A DNA stretch of 64,000 nt from Bog-756 sp963841885 (lineage in GTDB: Bacteria; Actinomycetota; Acidimicrobiia; Acidimicrobiales; RAAP-2): positions 1 through 64,000 of the forward strand of contig CAWJEK010000027.1 in assembly GCA_963841885.1 (NCBI GenBank). The letters run 5' to 3'. Shown here piece by piece: positions 61,113-64,000 of the stretch. The notes beneath the pieces were generated by a model. That model made no database searches, was not told the origin of the DNA, and saw only the letters and a program-made list of their open reading frames with translations. A program made the position numbers and the translations under genes. Each line of letters opens with the position of its first letter. The first letter of the stretch is position 1.

Positions 61113-61988
61113 CTACGGCGTGGTGGCCACGTCCTGGCGGCTCAGGAAGTCGACGACGGAGGCCGTGAAGGCGTCGTTGCGGTCGCCGGCGACCATGTGC
61201 CCGGCTCCCGAAACGTCGACGAACTCCACCGCCGGGAACCGGTCGCAGAACTCGGCGGCCTTTTCGGCGCTCACCAGATCGCTGGAACGGCCCCGGACCA
61301 GGAGCACCGGCACGTCGTCGACCATCCGTCGTGTGGCCCGGTGGAGGCGGGAGACGTCCATCATCGTGTGGAGTCCCTGACCGGGTATCGGTTCCAGGAA
61401 CCTCGGGTCCCAGTGCCAGTAGTACCGGCCGTCCCGTTCCCGCAGGTTCTTGCCCAGGCCGGACAGGTCGTCGGGACGCGGACGGTGCGGATTGTAGGCG
61501 GCCACCGCGTCCGCGGCCTCGTCGAGCGACCCGAACCCCACCGCGGCCCGATCGGTCATGAAGGCCTTGATCCGCTCGGCACCGGCCTCCTCCATGTCCG
61601 GCACGATGTCCACCAGGACGACGGCCCGGGCCACGCCCGGGGCGAGCTCACCGGACAGCAGGATGGCGGTGAGGCCACCGAGGGACGCGCCGACGAGCAC
61701 CGGTGTCCCTCCGAAGTCGGCGATCGCCAGGCGGACGTCCTCGGCGAAGCTCTCCAGGCGGTAGTCCCCGGACTCCGACCACGCCGACTCACCGTGCCCC
61801 CGGGAATCGAGGGTCAGTGTGCGCCAGCCATGACCGGCCACCCGTTCGGCCGCTCCTCCCCAGGAGTGACGCGTCTGTCCGCCGCCGTGGAGGAACACGA
61901 CCAACGGGTCGAGGGGGTCCCCTCGCAGGTCGCCGACGAGGTCGATCCCGTCCCGGCCGGCCAGGTGCACGGTGGTGGCTTCGCTCAC
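61113..61988 (-). CDS. Alpha/beta-fold hydrolase
   Basis: A 291-residue hydrolase. It has the oxyanion HGGGQTRHSWGGAAERVAGHGWRTLTLDSRGHGES, the nucleophile elbow VLVGASLGGLTAILL near residue 115, LLVRGRSSDLVS near 245 with the acid, and the catalytic His in VSGAGHMVAGDRN near 272. The start may be GTG at 61988 or an upstream GTG at 62006; neither has a good ribosome site. It lies in the same direction as the TetR gene and the DUF35 operon, and could be a CoA-ester or lactone hydrolase of the same route. Confidence 0.82.
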   Translation of the reverse strand: MSEATTVHLAGRDGIDLVGDLRGDPLDPLVVFLHGGGQTRHSWGGAAERVAGHGWRTLTLDSRGHGESAWSESGDYRLESFAEDVRLAIADFGGTPVLVGASLGGLTAILLSGELAPGVARAVVLVDIVPDMEEAGAERIKAFMTDRAAVGFGSLDEAADAVAAYNPHRPRPDDLSGLGKNLRERDGRYYWHWDPRFLEPIPGQGLHTMMDVSRLHRATRRMVDDVPVLLVRGRSSDLVSAEKAAEFCDRFPAVEFVDVSGAGHMVAGDRNDAFTASVVDFLSRQDVATTP

Positions 61989-62036
61989 GGCTGCAGTGTC
62001 ACACACCGGGGGCCCGGCCGATGCCGCATCCCGCGA

Positions 62037-62690
62037 TCACCCGGGAGGGTAGATGTCCACCAGATGCCCCATGAGCCGTGGGAACAGTGGCGTGAACCGC
62101 CCTTCGCCCCATGCCAGCTCGGGCTCGTTGGCCATGGCCTGGGTGAGGGCACCGGTGATGAAGATCGACACCAGGAAGACGGCCTCGTCGCTGTCGGCGG
62201 CGGGACCGAGCTGTCCGGCCGCGACCGCCGCGGCCAACGCCTGCCGCTGGATGCGCACCATCTCCAGACTCGGAGCGAACGCCTCCGGGGAAGGCACGAA
62301 GTTCGGCACGGGACGCCAGAACAGGAGTTGCGCGTAGGCCCGGTGGTCGAGCAGCCAACGGCCGCTCGCCTCCAGCCCGTGGGTCAGTGCGGCGAGCCCG
62401 GTCCCCCCCGTGGCCATGCCGGCCCGGAGCACCTCGAGGTGCTCGACCTGGCCGCGCAGGAAGAGCGCGTCGTAGACGGCCATGATCGAACCGAAGTACT
62501 TGTAGATGGACGGGGGTTGGACCCCCAGCCGCCGGGCCACCTCCGCCAGGCTCAGGCCGTTGACCCCTTCCTCGGTCATCACGTCCAGGGCGATGTCGAG
62601 GATTTCGGAGATCGTCTCCTGGCGGCGACGGGCACGACGGTCACCGCCAGGTGGTGTCCCCGGCATGCGTTCCACCAGCTCATCGGCCAT
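62037..62690 (-). CDS. TetR-family transcriptional regulator
   Basis: A 217-residue repressor-like protein. The HTH lies about residues 25-70: RRQETISEILDIALDVMTEEGVNGLSLAEVARRLGVQPPSIYKYFGSIMAVYDAL. The ligand-binding C-terminus (LLDHRAYAQLLFWRPVPNFVP; VFLVSIFITGALTQAMAN) has the all-helical TetR core. The ATG at 62690 is the start after which similarity begins. Its promoter region holds a 17-bp palindrome. It is divergent from the SRPBCC/MBL genes and may control both directions. Confidence 0.93.
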   Translation of the reverse strand: MADELVERMPGTPPGGDRRARRRQETISEILDIALDVMTEEGVNGLSLAEVARRLGVQPPSIYKYFGSIMAVYDALFLRGQVEHLEVLRAGMATGGTGLAALTHGLEASGRWLLDHRAYAQLLFWRPVPNFVPSPEAFAPSLEMVRIQRQALAAAVAAGQLGPAADSDEAVFLVSIFITGALTQAMANEPELAWGEGRFTPLFPRLMGHLVDIYPPG

Positions 62691-62715
62691 CTCTGAAGAG
62701 TAGCATATTATCTGC

Positions 62716-62744
62716 TTGACAGTTTTAGCTAATAGTATTAGCTT
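62716..62744 (+). promoter_or_regulatory. Promoter with TetR-type palindromic operator
   Basis: In an AT-rich island, TTGACA (62716-62721) and TAGCTT (62739-62744, 17-base spacer) make a promoter toward the SRPBCC gene. The spacer contains the perfect palindrome AGCTAATA-G-TATTAGCT (62727-62743), which also lies before the TetR gene on the other strand (with TAATAT at 62704-62709 as a possible -10). Position suits repression of both genes. Confidence 0.7.
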
Positions 62745-62795
62745 AGGCAACGTTCAAGTGGACACCCCACGCTCCCGCCGGGAGGACCTGAGAGG

Positions 62796-63311
62796 ATGGA
62801 GGACGCCATGCCCCCCACGAACGGACGCTGGTGGCTGACGACGGACCGTTGTCAGACCACGATCCAGGCCACGGCCGAGGAGGTCTACGACCTCGTCGCC
62901 GACCTGCCCCGCATGGGGGAGTGGAGCCCCGAGTGCCAGAAGGTCGAATGGACCCAGGGTTCCACGGCCCCGACGGTGGGCGCGACCTTCGTGGGTCACA
63001 ACAAGGGTGGTCCGGCCGGGCTGATGCGGTGGTCGCGCCACGGCCGGGTCCTCGTCGCCGAACGCGGTCGTTCGTTCGCCTTCGTGACCGAGGAGGGAGG
63101 CCGGGAGTCGACCGAGTGGCGCTACGACTTCGAAGCGGTCGAGGGTGGCACGCGGGTCACCGAGTCCTACGACGTGCGGTGGATTCCCACCTGGGCCCGG
63201 ATCCTGGACGTCCCGACCAACCGTTGCAAAGAGCTGGCCGAGTCCATGGAGCACACCCTGGGTCAGCTGAGGGCCGCCGCCGAGTCGCCCAGCGTGCCCG
63301 GTGCTGCGTGA
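62796..63311 (+). CDS. SRPBCC (polyketide cyclase/dehydrase-like) protein
   Basis: A 171-residue START-like protein: TTDRCQTTIQATAEEVYDLVADLPRMGEWSPECQKVEW, then FAFVTEEGGRESTEWRYDFEAVEGGTRVTESYDVRW and a C-terminal helix. It resembles the SRPBCC protein at 18903, with which it shares the layout of strands. The ATG at 62796 follows GGGAGGACC; a second ATG at 62808 is possible. Its promoter is overlapped by the TetR-type operator. Confidence 0.85.
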   Translation: MEDAMPPTNGRWWLTTDRCQTTIQATAEEVYDLVADLPRMGEWSPECQKVEWTQGSTAPTVGATFVGHNKGGPAGLMRWSRHGRVLVAERGRSFAFVTEEGGRESTEWRYDFEAVEGGTRVTESYDVRWIPTWARILDVPTNRCKELAESMEHTLGQLRAAAESPSVPGAA

Positions 63312-63476
63312 CGCGGTACCGGACGCCGGCGTCCGCGCCGCCAGGCCCACGCTGACGTCCGGCTGAGCCGCCTCCCTCGTAACCGACATCCACCCCCGCC
63401 CGTCCCGGGCCCAGACCCTGGGTCGGCGCGGCCCGTCGCGAGCCGCCCACCCCCACGGGGGTCCTGGCGACCCACC

Positions 63477-63516
63477 CACCCACCCGCCTACCACCCACCC
63501 GCCTACCACCCACCAC
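63477..63516. repeat. 15-bp tandem repeat CACCCACCCGCCTAC
   Basis: Two perfect copies (63477-63491 and 63492-63506) and a ten-base partial copy make a short tandem array in the 218-base gap before the MBL gene. The AAGGAG ribosome site follows immediately (63517-63522), so copy-number change would lengthen the leader. Confidence 0.7.
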
Positions 63517-63529
63517 AAGGAGCAGCGAC

Positions 63530-64000
63530 ATGATCACCACGTACCGGGCAGCACCCGACATCGACGTCCTGACGTCCGCCTTTCCCATCCCGGGACTGGG
63601 GTTCGTCCCGATCAACGCCTTCGTCCTGCACGGCGACGAGCCCGTCCTGGTCGACACCGGAGCCGTCGTCGAACGCGAGGAATTCCTGGAGGGCCTGCGC
63701 ACGGTCGTCGACGTGGCCGATCTCCGTTGGATCTGGCTCACCCACACCGATTCCGACCACATCGGTGCGTTGCACACGCTGCTCGAGGAGAACGCCGATC
63801 TGAAGGTCGTGACCACCTTCCTGGGGGTGGGTGCCATGAGCCTCGCCGATCCACTGCCGCTCGACCGGGTGCACCTGGTGAACCCCGGCCAGCAACTGAA
63901 GGCCGGCGGCCGGACATTGACCGCGCAGCGCCCGCCCACGTTCGACAACCCGTGCACCACCGGCCTGCACGACTCCCGGTCCGGCGCCCTGTTCAGCGCC
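63530..64000 (+). CDS. MBL-fold metallo-hydrolase, truncated by the window edge
   Basis: N-terminal 157 codons of a metallo-beta-lactamase-fold protein; the frame is open to the last base. It begins MITTYRAAPDIDVLTSAFPIPG, has VLVDTGAVVEREEFLEGL and the metal motif WLTHTDSDHIGAL (HxHxDH variant HTDSDH), then LHLVNPGQQLKAGGRTL-type strand. AAGGAG (63517-63522) precedes the ATG at 63530. The hydrolysed substrate is unknown. It is likely cotranscribed with the upstream SRPBCC gene. Confidence 0.82.
   Translation, partial: MITTYRAAPDIDVLTSAFPIPGLGFVPINAFVLHGDEPVLVDTGAVVEREEFLEGLRTVVDVADLRWIWLTHTDSDHIGALHTLLEENADLKVVTTFLGVGAMSLADPLPLDRVHLVNPGQQLKAGGRTLTAQRPPTFDNPCTTGLHDSRSGALFSA

Overview
The window is very GC-rich and densely coding on both strands. 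It looks like a chromosome segment of a non-mycobacterial actinobacterium, plausibly an acidimicrobiia-like lineage. The reasons are the FHA-FHA-PP2C-PBP-Ser/Thr kinase cell-envelope locus with a tRNA-Leu(CAG) beside fhaA and trpG/crgA downstream (the arrangement around the mycobacterial pknB locus), F420-type luciferase-like monooxygenases, a WS/DGAT acyltransferase, DUF35/thiolase lipid genes, and many start codons with a TANNNT -10 box 6-9 bases upstream and no Shine-Dalgarno sequence (leaderless transcription). I see no transposase, integrase, prophage, CRISPR array or rRNA. No stretch longer than about 230 bases lacks a gene.

Layout. 0.1-4.4 kb: acyl-CoA synthetase, GMC oxidoreductase, anchored hypothetical protein. 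4.6-11.8 kb: tRNA-Leu, then fhaA-fhaB-PP2C-pbpA-pknB, convergent trpG/pabA, and crgA; rodA and a second kinase are missing. 11.9-19.4 kb: thiolase, thioesterase, ComF-like protein, MarR-MFS efflux pair with a clear operator, two LLM oxidoreductases, SRPBCC protein. 19.5-25.1 kb: alkylation repair (HhH glycosylase, Ada-AlkA fusion, Ogt), CbiX-like and FAD proteins, and a secreted GH18-like protein. 25.1-31.7 kb: secreted coiled-coil/lysozyme-like protein, WS/DGAT, MpaB-like protein, GH36 alpha-galactosidase, membrane protein. 31.8-39.2 kb: three universal stress proteins, a large double-cyclase/ATPase/TPR protein built like soluble adenylyl cyclase, and a secreted PKD-repeat protein. 39.2-48.2 kb: small enzymes, esterase with a coupled leader ORF, DUF885 protein, aldo/keto reductase, UvrA-like ABC protein, SigJ/ECF41-like sigma factor with a likely target promoter, VOC and DUF1801 proteins. 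48.5-53.2 kb: one 10-TM permease with two different ATPases. 53.3-57.7 kb: SDR, SCP2-like protein, glycogen-debranching-type enzyme, VOC protein, hypothetical. 57.8-64 kb: DUF35-thiolase-thiolase operon, hydrolase, TetR with a palindromic operator, SRPBCC protein, and a truncated MBL hydrolase at the right edge.

Caution on quality: about 20 single-base indels break genes whose conserved motifs continue in the next frame. Most look like sequence errors, not decay; five fall in pbpA alone. Coordinates of such genes span the reconstructed reading frame.

The observations I would follow up first are: GTCAC direct repeats with 11-bp period upstream of two envelope/secreted genes (MtrA-like boxes); the complementary pseudo-heterodimeric cyclase domains of the 33.4-37.3 kb gene; the complementary degeneracy of the two ABC ATPases; and the ECF41-like promoter between the sigma factor and the VOC gene.
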